A stretch of 64,000 nucleotides of DNA from Sphaerochaeta sp. (GTDB taxonomy: Bacteria > Spirochaetota > Spirochaetia > Sphaerochaetales > Sphaerochaetaceae), in the NCBI GenBank assembly GCA_016342655.1, contig JAEINL010000002.1, positions 51,744-115,743 on the forward strand. Reading direction: 5' to 3'. A program made the position numbers and the translations under genes. Positions 34,272 through 43,222 of the stretch are shown here, one piece after another. Numbering within the stretch: the first letter of the stretch is position 1; each line of letters opens with the position of its first letter. A model generated the notes under the pieces. It saw only the letters and a program-made list of their open reading frames with translations, did no database searches and had not been told where the DNA came from.

Positions 34272-35051
34272 TTAGGCAATAAGTACCTCAATCCCAGCCC
34301 TTTCAAGGCCTGCCTTAAACTCAGGGGGGCATTTGTCATCCGTAATGACGATATCGATCGATTCAAGAGGTGCTGAGATGAAATTAGAGATGTACCCCAT
34401 CTTGGTAGAGTCAGCCAACACGATCACTTTCCCATGGGTGTTTTGGATCATTGCCTGGTTGATGCTACACTCCTGGTAGACGGTAGTGGTGAGCCCTTTT
34501 TCCAAGCTGATGCCGTTGGTTCCCAAGATAGTATGGGTACTGTACATGTCCCTGAGCGTAGCAAGGGCAAACTCGCCAATAAAAGATCTGGGATGTTTAA
34601 GATATTGGCCGCCAAGGAAGAGAATCTCAACCTTGTCGTCGATGAATGATTCCATGGAAGCAGCATTATTCGTTATGACCTTAATTTGTTTTCCAGATAT
34701 GGATTGCAATAAAAAGTTGGTGGTAGACCCGCTGTTGATGAACAAAATGTCCTGTGCTTTGATAAGGGAAGCGCATTTCAAGGCGATGCGTCTTTTCTCC
34801 TGCACATGCACGATGTCTTTTTTTGCATAGTCCTCATCGCTCAGTTTGATGTCTTGGTTTGGTGGTAGAGTCGCCCCTCCATGAGTTCTGACCAATAGGC
34901 CTTTCCCATCAAGAAAATCGAGGTCTCTTCTGATGGTGACCTTTGACACCTGCAGAAGATCTTCCAGGACATTGACCGAAACATTGCCTGCTGTATACAA
35001 TGCATCCAAAATTTGCAGATGCCGATTATTTGCTATTGTGCCGTTAGCCAT
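34272..35051 (-). CDS. DeoR-family sugar-phosphate-responsive repressor
   Basis: 259 residues. The N-terminal HTH (ILDALYTAGNVSVNVLEDLLQVSKVTIRRDLDFLDGKGLLVRTHGGA, ~13-60) is a clean DeoR signature. The C-terminal DeoRC sensor domain includes ILFINSGSTTNFL, HTILGTNGISLEKGLTT and VLADSTKMG, which bind a phosphorylated sugar effector. It sits between the ABC operon and the divergent kinase, so it probably represses both until a sugar phosphate accumulates. The ribosome site GAGGG is present. Confidence 0.9.
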   Translation of the reverse strand: MANGTIANNRHLQILDALYTAGNVSVNVLEDLLQVSKVTIRRDLDFLDGKGLLVRTHGGATLPPNQDIKLSDEDYAKKDIVHVQEKRRIALKCASLIKAQDILFINSGSTTNFLLQSISGKQIKVITNNAASMESFIDDKVEILFLGGQYLKHPRSFIGEFALATLRDMYSTHTILGTNGISLEKGLTTTVYQECSINQAMIQNTHGKVIVLADSTKMGYISNFISAPLESIDIVITDDKCPPEFKAGLERAGIEVLIA

Positions 35052-35105
35052 ACTACCCTCATCCTATTCAAGATAAAAAATCAAAAAGAACACAAAAGAA
35101 TCAAT

Positions 35106-35134
35106 TTGACTTTTCTTTATGATGATTATAAGGT
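35106..35134 (+). promoter_or_regulatory. promoter of the FGGY kinase gene with nearby A-rich site
   Basis: TTGACT, 17 bp, TAAGGT. Immediately upstream AAAAAGAACACAAAAGAA (35083-35100) shares AAAAGAACA with the ABC promoter region and is a candidate DeoR operator. Confidence 0.45.
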
Positions 35135-35204
35135 TAGTTACAGCAGAGCGTCTAGAGTATTCATGCAATGAGTTCCTAGGTTCAGGTTCTTTTTGGAGGT
35201 TTGG

Positions 35205-36674
35205 ATGAAGACACTGGTTATAGTCGATACCGGCACAACAAGCATGCGTGCAACCATCTTTGATCTCTTCGGTTCGGTTGTAGAGATGACCCAGACGAAC
35301 CATCCCCCACAGTACTATCCTGATGGGCGGGTTGAGCATGATGCACAATCCTACCTCTCTGTGCTTGAAGACCTTCTCATGTCTTGTTCTTCTTTCGCCT
35401 ACCAAAACAACCATACTATAGAGGCACTAGCCATCACAAGTTTTCGCTCTGCTGTCGTTCCCGTCGATAGGGAAGGGGCTGCCCTGTTTCCGGTGATCAT
35501 GTGGCAGGACAACCGCACTGATTCGCTAGTCTCCACCTATGCCTCACTTCGTGAAAGCATATACCAACGAAGCGGGGCTGTAATCACCTCAGTGTTCTCC
35601 AGTCTGAAAATACAGTGGCTACAGACACACCACAATGAGATATACAAAAAGACCCATAAGATGGTGGGCATCCAGGATCTGCTGATCCACCATCTTACCC
35701 ATGCGTTCGTTACTGATCACTCTCTTGCTGGCAGAACCAGCCTGCTCAATATCCATACCCTCTCTTGGGATGAGGAACTGCTGAGGATGTACGGTATAGA
35801 TGTGTCGCTTTTGTGCAATCTGGTCAAGCCAGGTTCTGTAGTAGGAGCCTTGGACAGGGATGTTGCCCTTCGTGTCGGGTTGCAAGCGGGCCTTCCTGTC
35901 ATCTCTTCAGGAGGCGACCAGCAGTGTGCTGCTCTGGGCAGTGGGCTGTTGGATGAAGAGACTGTAATAGCCAACACCGGTACAGGCTCCTATGTGGTGG
36001 GACTCTCTCTTAAGCCGGTCATTGACCCGCTGATGCGAGTCTTTTGTACCCCATCGGCCATCGCAGGATTGTACCATCTGGAAGGGGGGATGATCTCCAC
36101 GGGCTCTGTGTACCGATGGTTCAAGGAGATGCTTGATCCCTCCCTAGATTTTGCCTCCCTTGATCAGCTGGCCTTGCTTTCTCCCCCTGGAGCCCGGGGC
36201 GTTGTCGTAATCCCTCACTTCAAGGGAAGTGGCTCCCCCTATTGGGACCAACAGGCAAAAGGTGTCATCAACAATCTTACCCTGAGCACCACAAAAGGCG
36301 ATATAGCTCGTGCCATACTGGAAGGCATAGCCTTGGAGATAGAGGAGAATATCGCCATTTTTGAAGTAATTGCCCACCCCATTGAACAGATGCGGGTTTC
36401 AGGAGGAATGGCAAAGAGTGCTGTGTTCAATCAGATACAGGCTGACATCCTACAAAAGAATGTTGTCCAACCATACAATACCGAAACCACCTCCTTAGGG
36501 GCTTGGATTAATGCGTCGGTTGCACTCGGCCATCATGCGTCCCATCTTGAGGCATACGAGAATGCGGTATCACAGCAGAAGGCTGTCTTGTATTCTCCTG
36601 ATGTGACGTTGGTTCCTATCTATGAGGCTTTGCTTAGGGAGAAGGTCAGGTATCTCTCCACGTACAAAGGATAA
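35205..36674 (+). CDS. FGGY-family carbohydrate kinase
   Basis: This ATP-dependent sugar kinase of 489 residues has the two-domain hexokinase-like fold. The phosphate-1 motif is IVDTGTTSMRATIFD; WQDNRTDSL, SSGGDQQCAALGSGLLDEE and IANTGTGSYVVG define the active site and phosphate-2 loop; MRVSGGMAKSAVFNQIQADIL is the adenosine motif. The start at ATG 35205 lies 5 nt after GGAGG; the track start 35193 is TTG. It is divergent from the DeoR gene. It is the likely enzyme phosphorylating the sugar acid imported by the ABC system, replacing PTS phosphorylation. The substrate class is not readable. Confidence 0.88.
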   Translation: MKTLVIVDTGTTSMRATIFDLFGSVVEMTQTNHPPQYYPDGRVEHDAQSYLSVLEDLLMSCSSFAYQNNHTIEALAITSFRSAVVPVDREGAALFPVIMWQDNRTDSLVSTYASLRESIYQRSGAVITSVFSSLKIQWLQTHHNEIYKKTHKMVGIQDLLIHHLTHAFVTDHSLAGRTSLLNIHTLSWDEELLRMYGIDVSLLCNLVKPGSVVGALDRDVALRVGLQAGLPVISSGGDQQCAALGSGLLDEETVIANTGTGSYVVGLSLKPVIDPLMRVFCTPSAIAGLYHLEGGMISTGSVYRWFKEMLDPSLDFASLDQLALLSPPGARGVVVIPHFKGSGSPYWDQQAKGVINNLTLSTTKGDIARAILEGIALEIEENIAIFEVIAHPIEQMRVSGGMAKSAVFNQIQADILQKNVVQPYNTETTSLGAWINASVALGHHASHLEAYENAVSQQKAVLYSPDVTLVPIYEALLREKVRYLSTYKG

Positions 36675-36837
36675 TGTCCTCGAATCCTAACGGTATCCGT
36701 ACGGGGTTTTGCTTGTCTGGTTGCTTTGGTATACAGGCTTAAGCTTCATACTTTGGTTAGCATATAACCAATAGCAATGCTATGTTATCATTCAAAAATA
36801 TCTGCTATACTCCCATACTAACCAGTGAGGAGGGTTT

Positions 36838-38769
36838 ATGCAGAAAAAACCAACCGATGTATGGAATGTACAAGATTCAGCCGATCTCTACCGCATTGAA
36901 GAGTGGGGTAACGGCTACTTTCATATACAGGAAGATGGAGAGGTTGAGGTCCGCCTTAAGCGTGATACTCCAGAATCCTCCATCAGCCTCCTAGAGATAG
37001 CCAAGGGCTTGAAAGACCGAGGGACTAAACTCCCTGTACTATTACGATTCAGCAATATCCTTGATGACCGAATCCACCACATCAACGAAAGCTTTTCCCA
37101 TGCCATCAAGGAAGTGGGGTATGAAGGATCCTATAGGGGTGTCTACCCTGTAAAGGTAAACCAACAGCAGCAGGTCATCGAAGAGATCTGCCGTTTTGGC
37201 AAGCAGTACCATCATGGACTTGAGACAGGCAGCAAGGCGGAACTCGTCATAGCCCTTGCCTATGTTGATGACCCCGAGGCATATATCGTCTGTAACGGTT
37301 ATAAGGACGAGGAGTATATTGACCTCGCTCTCAAAGGGATGTCCCTTGGTATGCAGACAGTCCTGGTCATCGAGATGCCAGGGGAAGCCTCCATTATCGT
37401 AGAGAGGGCAAAGGCCCTGGGCATTACACCGAACATCGGCATACGAATGAAACCTTCGACTGTCGCAGGTGGCCACTGGACCGACTCTGGTGGGGACCGT
37501 AGTGTATTTGGTCTGAATACCACCCAGGTAATAGAAGTGGTGGATATGCTTAAGAGTGAGGGCATTCTTGACTGGCTGAAATTATTGCACTACCACTTGG
37601 GATCCCAAATTCCCAATATTCGGTCCATCAGGATGGGGGCGACTGAAGCAGCCCGTTTTTATGCGGGTCTGATTCAGGAAGGGGCTCCCATGGGACTGTT
37701 GGACATTGGAGGTGGACTCGCCATCGACTATGATGGAAGCCATTCCGATACCAGCAACAGCCGAAACTACACAACCCGAGAGTATTGTTCAGATGTGGTA
37801 GAGGAAATTATGACCATCTGCAATCAGGAAAAGATCCCTCATCCCACGATTCTCAGTGAATCGGGGAGGGCCTTGGTCTCCTACTATTCTGTGCTGTTGC
37901 TGAATATCCTGGACACCAATGTGTTCTGGAACGGTAAGGGCAGGGGCGAGCCTATCGCTAAAGAACTCCTGCCAGCCTTGGATAATCTTTTGTATGTGCG
38001 TACCATGCTTAGAGAGGAGACTGCCCAAGAGTGTCTGAACGACTTGAACTACTATCGTGAGGAGATTCGAAACAAGTTCCTCTACGGACAGGTGAACATG
38101 CGCGAGCGTGCTGCGGCAGAGCATCTCTACTGGTCCATCATAAGTGAGATATACACCCTGATGAAGGATCAGGAGCATCCGTCTACCCACCTGAAGGTGT
38201 TGGAACAGCAGCTCTCTGATATTTATTATGGTAACTACAGCCTATTCCAGTCGTTGCCCGATGTCTGGGCTATCGACCAACTGTTTCCCATCATGCCGAT
38301 ACATCTTTTGGATAAGAAGCCCAATAGGCAAGCCATTCTTTCGGACATCACCTGTGACAGTGAAGGCAAGATTGACCGCTTCATAGGAAGGGGTGGGGTG
38401 GAGAACACCCTCCCCTTACATGTCCCGCCCGAAGGGGAAGACTATATCTTGGGAGTATTCCTGGTAGGGGCGTACCAAGAGACCTTAGGTGATCTTCATA
38501 ACCTTCTCGGTGATACCAATGTCATGAGTGTCACCTATGATGAGGATGGCCAGTTCAGGTTTCATAATGAACTTGAAGGTGATACCATTGCAGAGGTACT
38601 TAGCTACGTAGAGTATGATACCAAGCAGATGGAAGCCATGATTCGCATCAAGGCTGAGAAAGCTGTCCAAGAGGGAAGAATAACCGCCCAACAGAGAAGG
38701 AAAATCATCACATCCTACACTTCTGGGATGAGGGGATATACCTATTATGAGACAGATCAGGAGGATTAA
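36838..38769 (+). CDS. speA: biosynthetic arginine decarboxylase
   Basis: This PLP-dependent enzyme converts L-arginine to agmatine and CO2. The 643-residue length and fold-III alanine-racemase-like barrel fit SpeA. Visible blocks: YRGVYPVKVNQQQQVIEEI with the PLP-binding Lys (~residue 103), GLETGSKAEL, LHYHLGSQIPNIRSI, LDIGGGLAIDYDG, ESGRALVSYYSVL and TCDSEGKIDRFI, which supplies the PLP/Mg region. The first gene of a four-gene polyamine operon; GAGGAGG is at the correct distance from ATG. It competes with arcA for arginine. Confidence 0.96.
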   Translation: MQKKPTDVWNVQDSADLYRIEEWGNGYFHIQEDGEVEVRLKRDTPESSISLLEIAKGLKDRGTKLPVLLRFSNILDDRIHHINESFSHAIKEVGYEGSYRGVYPVKVNQQQQVIEEICRFGKQYHHGLETGSKAELVIALAYVDDPEAYIVCNGYKDEEYIDLALKGMSLGMQTVLVIEMPGEASIIVERAKALGITPNIGIRMKPSTVAGGHWTDSGGDRSVFGLNTTQVIEVVDMLKSEGILDWLKLLHYHLGSQIPNIRSIRMGATEAARFYAGLIQEGAPMGLLDIGGGLAIDYDGSHSDTSNSRNYTTREYCSDVVEEIMTICNQEKIPHPTILSESGRALVSYYSVLLLNILDTNVFWNGKGRGEPIAKELLPALDNLLYVRTMLREETAQECLNDLNYYREEIRNKFLYGQVNMRERAAAEHLYWSIISEIYTLMKDQEHPSTHLKVLEQQLSDIYYGNYSLFQSLPDVWAIDQLFPIMPIHLLDKKPNRQAILSDITCDSEGKIDRFIGRGGVENTLPLHVPPEGEDYILGVFLVGAYQETLGDLHNLLGDTNVMSVTYDEDGQFRFHNELEGDTIAEVLSYVEYDTKQMEAMIRIKAEKAVQEGRITAQQRRKIITSYTSGMRGYTYYETDQED

Positions 38770-38774
38770 CCTTA

Positions 38775-39995
38775 ATGAAAAAACGTTTGATGATAGTAGG
38801 CGCCGGGGGCGTCGGTAATGTGGTAGTGAGAAAGTCTGCAAGGATGGATGACGTGTATGCTGAAATCATGCTGGCAAGCAGGACAAAATCCAAGTGTGAT
38901 GCTATCGCAAAGAGTGCAGGCCCGGTTCCTGTAGTCACTGCAGAAATCGATGCTGATGATGTTCCCGCCCTTGTTGCCCTAATTACAGGCTTCAAGCCAG
39001 ATCTTTTGATCAATGTTGCCCTCCCATACCAGGATCTCACCATTATGGAGGCTTGTCTGCAGACTGGGGTCCACTATGTCGATACTGCAAACTACGAGCC
39101 TAAGGATAAGGCACAGTTCGAGTATTCCTGGCAATGGGCCTTTGATGATCGCTTTAAGCATGCAAATCTTACAGCAATCCTGGGAAGTGGCTTTGACCCG
39201 GGGGTGACCAATGTGTTTACCGCCTATGCACAGAAGCATTACTTTGATGAGATTCACTATCTCGATATAGTCGATTGCAACGCAGGCGACCATGGAAAGA
39301 GCTTTGCTACGAACTTCAACCCTGAGATCAACATCAGAGAGATAACCCAGCGAGGGCGATATTGGGAAGATGGCGCTTGGAAAAGTACCGATCCGTTGGC
39401 TATCAAGAAACAGGTTGCCTATCCCAACATCGGGGAGCGCTCTTCCTACCTGCTCTTTCATGAGGAACTGGAGTCGTTGGTTACACACTTCCCTACCATC
39501 AAGAGGGCACGTTTTTGGATGACCTTCTCCGAACAGTACATCAATCACCTTAAGGTCCTTGAGAGTGTGGGTATGACCAGCATAGAGCCCATCCTTTATG
39601 AAGGCATTTCGATACAACCCCTGCAGTTCCTTAAGGCTGTCCTGCCAGAACCTTCCTCTTTAGGTGAAAACTACAAGGGCGAGACCTCTATCGGAGTGCA
39701 ACTGAGGGGCATCAAGGATGGTAAGGATCGGACCGTCTACATCTATAACAACTGCAAGCACCAGAGTGCCTATCAGGATACCAAAGCTCAGGGGGTATCC
39801 TACACCACCGGAGTCCCTGCAGCCATCGGTGGCAGATTGCTCGCCCAGGGTATATGGAAGAGGAGCGGTGTATGGAATATGGAACAGTTTGACCCTGATC
39901 CTTTCATGGCCTTGCTTCCTGAATTGGGGCTTCCCTGGGAAATTGTCATTGATGGAGCCTTATCCTTTCATGAACAGGACATGGTCAATGCTTGA
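38775..39995 (+). CDS. carboxynorspermidine/carboxyspermidine dehydrogenase
   Basis: A saccharopine-dehydrogenase-like NAD(P)H enzyme, 406 residues. It condenses aspartate beta-semialdehyde with putrescine (or diaminopropane) and reduces the imine to carboxyspermidine (or carboxynorspermidine). The Rossmann start is MIVGAGGVGNVV; INVALPYQDLTIMEACL, HYVDTANYEP and ILGSGFDPGVTNVF are family blocks. It lies 5 nt after speA and overlaps the decarboxylase by 8 nt. Because SpeA and SpeB make putrescine, the product here is probably carboxyspermidine. Confidence 0.92.
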   Translation: MKKRLMIVGAGGVGNVVVRKSARMDDVYAEIMLASRTKSKCDAIAKSAGPVPVVTAEIDADDVPALVALITGFKPDLLINVALPYQDLTIMEACLQTGVHYVDTANYEPKDKAQFEYSWQWAFDDRFKHANLTAILGSGFDPGVTNVFTAYAQKHYFDEIHYLDIVDCNAGDHGKSFATNFNPEINIREITQRGRYWEDGAWKSTDPLAIKKQVAYPNIGERSSYLLFHEELESLVTHFPTIKRARFWMTFSEQYINHLKVLESVGMTSIEPILYEGISIQPLQFLKAVLPEPSSLGENYKGETSIGVQLRGIKDGKDRTVYIYNNCKHQSAYQDTKAQGVSYTTGVPAAIGGRLLAQGIWKRSGVWNMEQFDPDPFMALLPELGLPWEIVIDGALSFHEQDMVNA

Positions 39996-41124
39996 TGCAA
40001 CCATAGTGACTCATACTCCAGCCTTTGTGCTGGAGTATGAAGCTTTTCAAAGGAATCTTGAGCTTATACGGGAATTGCAGCAGGAGCTACCCTGCACTTT
40101 CCTGTTTGCCCTCAAGGGCTTTGGCATGCACCGGGTCTTTGCTGAAATTGCAACCTGTGCACAAGGGGCTACTGCGAGCTCACTCAATGAGGCACGCCTA
40201 GCCAGTGAGTTCTTCCCAAGTGTACATGCCTATGCCCCTGTCTACCAGAAGGATGAGTTTGATGCCATAGCAAAGCTGTCGTCCCACATCACGTTCAACT
40301 CCGTGGACCAATATACACGATATAAGGATCGGTTGGGCTCTTCTCTTGCTGGATTGCGGGTCAATCCAAAATATGAGGTGGTTGAGACAGCCCTGTATGA
40401 TCCTTGCTCACCTGGTTCAAGGTTAGGGGTCAATCCTACAAACTTGGAAGAACTCCCTGCTGGCATTACAGGCTTGCATGTACATAATCTCTGTGAAAGT
40501 GGAGCTAGGGAAATGAAAGGGACCTTGGCAGCTGTAGAGAATCTGTATGGGCATTTTTTCTCCCGTCTCAAGTGGCTTAACCTAGGGGGCGGGCATCTTG
40601 TCACACAGAAAGGCTATGACCTCAAGCTGTTTAAGGATACCGTACTGTCTTTCAATAGAAAATATCCCCATATCGAACTGATCTTTGAACCAGGGGCAGC
40701 CTATGTCTGGGAGACAGGGGTGCTGGTATCAGAAATATTGGATATAGTGGTCAGCGATGGCATAACAACGCTGATGCTTGATACCTCCTTTACTGCCCAT
40801 ATGCCTGACTGTCTGGAAATGCCCTATACGCCTAAGGTAAGGGGGGCATCCATTGTGACTGACCAATCCAAAGCAAATACAGGACCACGCATTCGCCTTG
40901 GAGGTGCCAGCTGCCTGGCTGGGGATTGGGTAGGGGACTATCAATTTCCTTCAATTCCCAAGATAGGTGACAGGCTTGTATTCTCTGATATGATGCACTA
41001 CACCATGGTGAAGACAACCATGTTCAATGGCATTGCCCACCCAGATATCGGTATAATCCGTGACGGAAGCTATGAGGTGATAAAACATTTTTCCTACGAG
41101 GATTATACTAATCGCTTGTCCTAA
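39988..41124 (+). CDS. nspC: carboxynorspermidine/carboxyspermidine decarboxylase
   Basis: This PLP-dependent fold-III decarboxylase converts carboxy(nor)spermidine to spermidine or norspermidine. About 378 residues with TPAFVLEYEAFQRN, FLFALKGFGMHRVF with the PLP Lys (~residue 43), GLHVHNLCE, WLNLGGGH, EPGAAYVWETGVLV and GASCLAGD with the catalytic Cys. The ORF track begins at 39718 inside the previous gene. The ATG at 39988 overlaps that gene's stop by 8 nt and has AGGA 8 nt upstream. Confidence 0.93.
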   Translation: MLDATIVTHTPAFVLEYEAFQRNLELIRELQQELPCTFLFALKGFGMHRVFAEIATCAQGATASSLNEARLASEFFPSVHAYAPVYQKDEFDAIAKLSSHITFNSVDQYTRYKDRLGSSLAGLRVNPKYEVVETALYDPCSPGSRLGVNPTNLEELPAGITGLHVHNLCESGAREMKGTLAAVENLYGHFFSRLKWLNLGGGHLVTQKGYDLKLFKDTVLSFNRKYPHIELIFEPGAAYVWETGVLVSEILDIVVSDGITTLMLDTSFTAHMPDCLEMPYTPKVRGASIVTDQSKANTGPRIRLGGASCLAGDWVGDYQFPSIPKIGDRLVFSDMMHYTMVKTTMFNGIAHPDIGIIRDGSYEVIKHFSYEDYTNRLS

Positions 41125-41133
41125 GGAGTGAAG

Positions 41134-42027
41134 ATGAAACCCTATTTCTTGGATTCCGAATATCCCAACGCTTCTCTTGAGGAAGCATATTTTCATGTCA
41201 TACCGTTTCCTCTCGAGGAGACGGTCTCCTACATGGGAGGAACAGCCAAAGGGCCACAGGCTTTACTCGAAGCGTCTGGTCAGCTTGAGAAGCTTGTGGA
41301 TGATCACTCTGAGCCAGGATTGCTGGGTATCCACACTACAGATGCAATTGAATGTACCTATACGAACAGCATACAGGAGGTGTTTTCCAAAGCCGCAAAA
41401 CTGGTAAATCGTGCCTTCAGACAACAATCGGTACCCGTTATGCTTGGTGGAGAACATAGTGTTACCAATGCTTCTATTCAGGCCATTACAAAGGCCTATA
41501 CAAAAGGAGAGGTAGGAATTCTGCAGTTTGATGCACACATGGACCTCAGAGAGGCTTATGAAGGTTCTCCCTTCAGCCATGCCAGTGTTATGAAGCGTGC
41601 TGTTGAGGTAGGTATCCCCCTCTACCAAGTTGGGGTTCGTAACTACAGCCCCGAAGATTTGGAAGCTAGGGAGGCTTACAAGGTAGGGCACTTGGATGCG
41701 CATGCCCTCGAAAGTATGAAGCATACCAAGGAAGGGTTTACCCAAGTTTCCTTGCCCGAATCATTTCCTAAGAAGGTGTTTATCACCTTTGATGTTGATG
41801 GCTTTGATGCTTCGCTTATGGGAAGTACCGGCACCCCTGATCCCGGAGGGCTCTTCTGGTGGGATGCCATCAACCTGTTGGAAAGCCTTACCCAAGGACG
41901 GACCATCATCGGTTGCGATGTGGTCGAGCTTGCACCCAACCCCCTGCTGCACCATGGGCCCTACATAGCTGCAAAACTGACCTATCACCTGATGGGGCTC
42001 ATCGCCAAGAGAAATGGGTTGGTATAG
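41134..42027 (+). CDS. speB: agmatinase
   Basis: This ureohydrolase splits agmatine into putrescine and urea and supplies the amine for the two preceding enzymes. Manganese ligands lie in LGGEHSVTNA, ILQFDAHMDLRE, FSHASVMKRA and TFDVDGFDASLMGSTGTPDPGG. Its 297 residues are full length. The ATG at 41134 is 5 nt after AAGGAG; the GTG at 41128 used by the track overlaps that site. It is the last gene of the polyamine operon, followed by repeat copy C. Confidence 0.93.
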   Translation: MKPYFLDSEYPNASLEEAYFHVIPFPLEETVSYMGGTAKGPQALLEASGQLEKLVDDHSEPGLLGIHTTDAIECTYTNSIQEVFSKAAKLVNRAFRQQSVPVMLGGEHSVTNASIQAITKAYTKGEVGILQFDAHMDLREAYEGSPFSHASVMKRAVEVGIPLYQVGVRNYSPEDLEAREAYKVGHLDAHALESMKHTKEGFTQVSLPESFPKKVFITFDVDGFDASLMGSTGTPDPGGLFWWDAINLLESLTQGRTIIGCDVVELAPNPLLHHGPYIAAKLTYHLMGLIAKRNGLV

Positions 42028-42082
42028 GCAGTATCCTTTGACAGATACCTGACTCTAGTCTGCTGAGTGGAACGTATCCATT

Positions 42083-42204
42083 CCCCAACGAAACGAGAGT
42101 AGCACAAGCATTAACAAGGTGAGATACGTGAGCCCCTTGGCTCGGAAAAGGAGGCAAGGCCTCCTCTTTCCAGGGCTTGCCCTGGGGTATTGATACCTTT
42201 CATT
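42083..42204 (+). repeat. dispersed hairpin-rich repeat, copy C (internally deleted)
   Basis: 122 bp with the same ends as copy A (CCCCAACG...GATACCTTTCATT) but lacking about 33 bp between CATTA and CAAGGTGAG. All three central hairpins remain; CATT occurs at both borders. It lies between the convergent agmatinase and TPR genes. From 42205 to 42362 nothing further is recognised. Confidence 0.85.
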
Positions 42205-42362
42205 GCCCATCAAACCAGCCATCGGAACAAAAGAGTGCAATAGGTTTGTGTTTCCAAGAACCTGAACATAGGATTGAAAAACCCTTCTCCAAGCTCTTCA
42301 ATACCCATTGGGGAGCAACCGAAAGCAACTGGATTGCAAGCGTCTTGGAAAGGGAAGGGTGG

Positions 42363-43187
42363 TTACTCTTTGGCAAAGATATTCTTTGTAAGCTTCTTTA
42401 CCTTCACAGTAAGAGGAGAGCTATGTCCGAAACGGGCAATTGACTCATTAAGGACCCACCTGTAGGCCAGTCTCGCTTCCTCATCTTTTTCTATCTTATG
42501 GTAGCAGTGTCCAATATGGGCCATGAGGCCTATGCGTTCGGCATCAGTAGAGAAATCCTTCTCAGCATCTAGAAAGGCCCGGACTACGATGTAATGGCTC
42601 AAAGCTTCCTTATAACGTTTCATCTTTTCCAGACAATATCCAAGGGCAACCCGTGCCATGATGGTCTGATTGTCAGTTGATCCTTCAAACTCCTCAAAGA
42701 TGCCCAGAACATGCTTGCGCAAGGGTAATTCCTTTGTAAAGAGTTCCTGGGCATGGTGGAGATCTGCCTGCAGGCAGATGACATCCATATACAGGTCGTA
42801 AGAAGGGCTTTCCTCTTCTGACCAGTCGCGTTTGAGCAGCTCTGTGGCTATGGTCTGCGCTTGTTTGTTCTGGCTGTCATCAAGGTAGGAGTTTGCAAGG
42901 GCAATCTGTGCCTCGATGGTAATATCATCATCACTACCGTAGAGGTTTTTTGAGGTTTCGTAAATCTGTTTTGCAACTGCAAGTTCGTTTGTCGAGTCAT
43001 TTGCATGAAGGTAGGCCATATTAAGCTCACCCATCAGGTTTACATAGTATGAGTTTGCAGGTCCGTGCAGATTGAAGTGTTTGACGCGCTTCTTCTCCAG
43101 CTCCATAATGCTCTGGTGAATTCGGGCGAAGTATATTGGGTTGTCAAGCTCGCTGGTAAGCAGCAGGCGTGTCAGATAGTTTTCCAT
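42363..43187 (-). CDS. tetratricopeptide-like helical repeat protein
   Basis: A 274-residue cytoplasmic protein made of paired helices with TPR-like spacing: NSYLDDSQNKQAQTIATELL, ARVALGYCLEKMKRYKEALSHYIVV and AHIGHCYHKIEKDEEARLAYRWVL are the clearest repeats. There is no catalytic domain, signal peptide or membrane segment. It likely mediates protein contacts; the partner is unknown. It lies 15 nt after the methyltransferase gene but has its own promoter ending 6 nt before ATG and no Shine-Dalgarno. Confidence 0.78.
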   Translation of the reverse strand: MENYLTRLLLTSELDNPIYFARIHQSIMELEKKRVKHFNLHGPANSYYVNLMGELNMAYLHANDSTNELAVAKQIYETSKNLYGSDDDITIEAQIALANSYLDDSQNKQAQTIATELLKRDWSEEESPSYDLYMDVICLQADLHHAQELFTKELPLRKHVLGIFEEFEGSTDNQTIMARVALGYCLEKMKRYKEALSHYIVVRAFLDAEKDFSTDAERIGLMAHIGHCYHKIEKDEEARLAYRWVLNESIARFGHSSPLTVKVKKLTKNIFAKE

Positions 43188-43193
43188 ACCATA

Positions 43194-43222
43194 AGTATAG
43201 CGTTAGGAATTATCCCTAACAA
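43194..43222 (-). promoter_or_regulatory. promoter placing the transcript start at the ATG (TPR gene)
   Basis: On the minus strand TTGTTA, 17 bp, TATACT, then 6 nt to ATG. The element spans the end of the methyltransferase gene. Confidence 0.65.

Noticed and set aside
39718-39987. Upstream part of the decarboxylase ORF
   Set aside because: It overlaps the dehydrogenase coding frame and family members start at the MLDATIVTHTP region.
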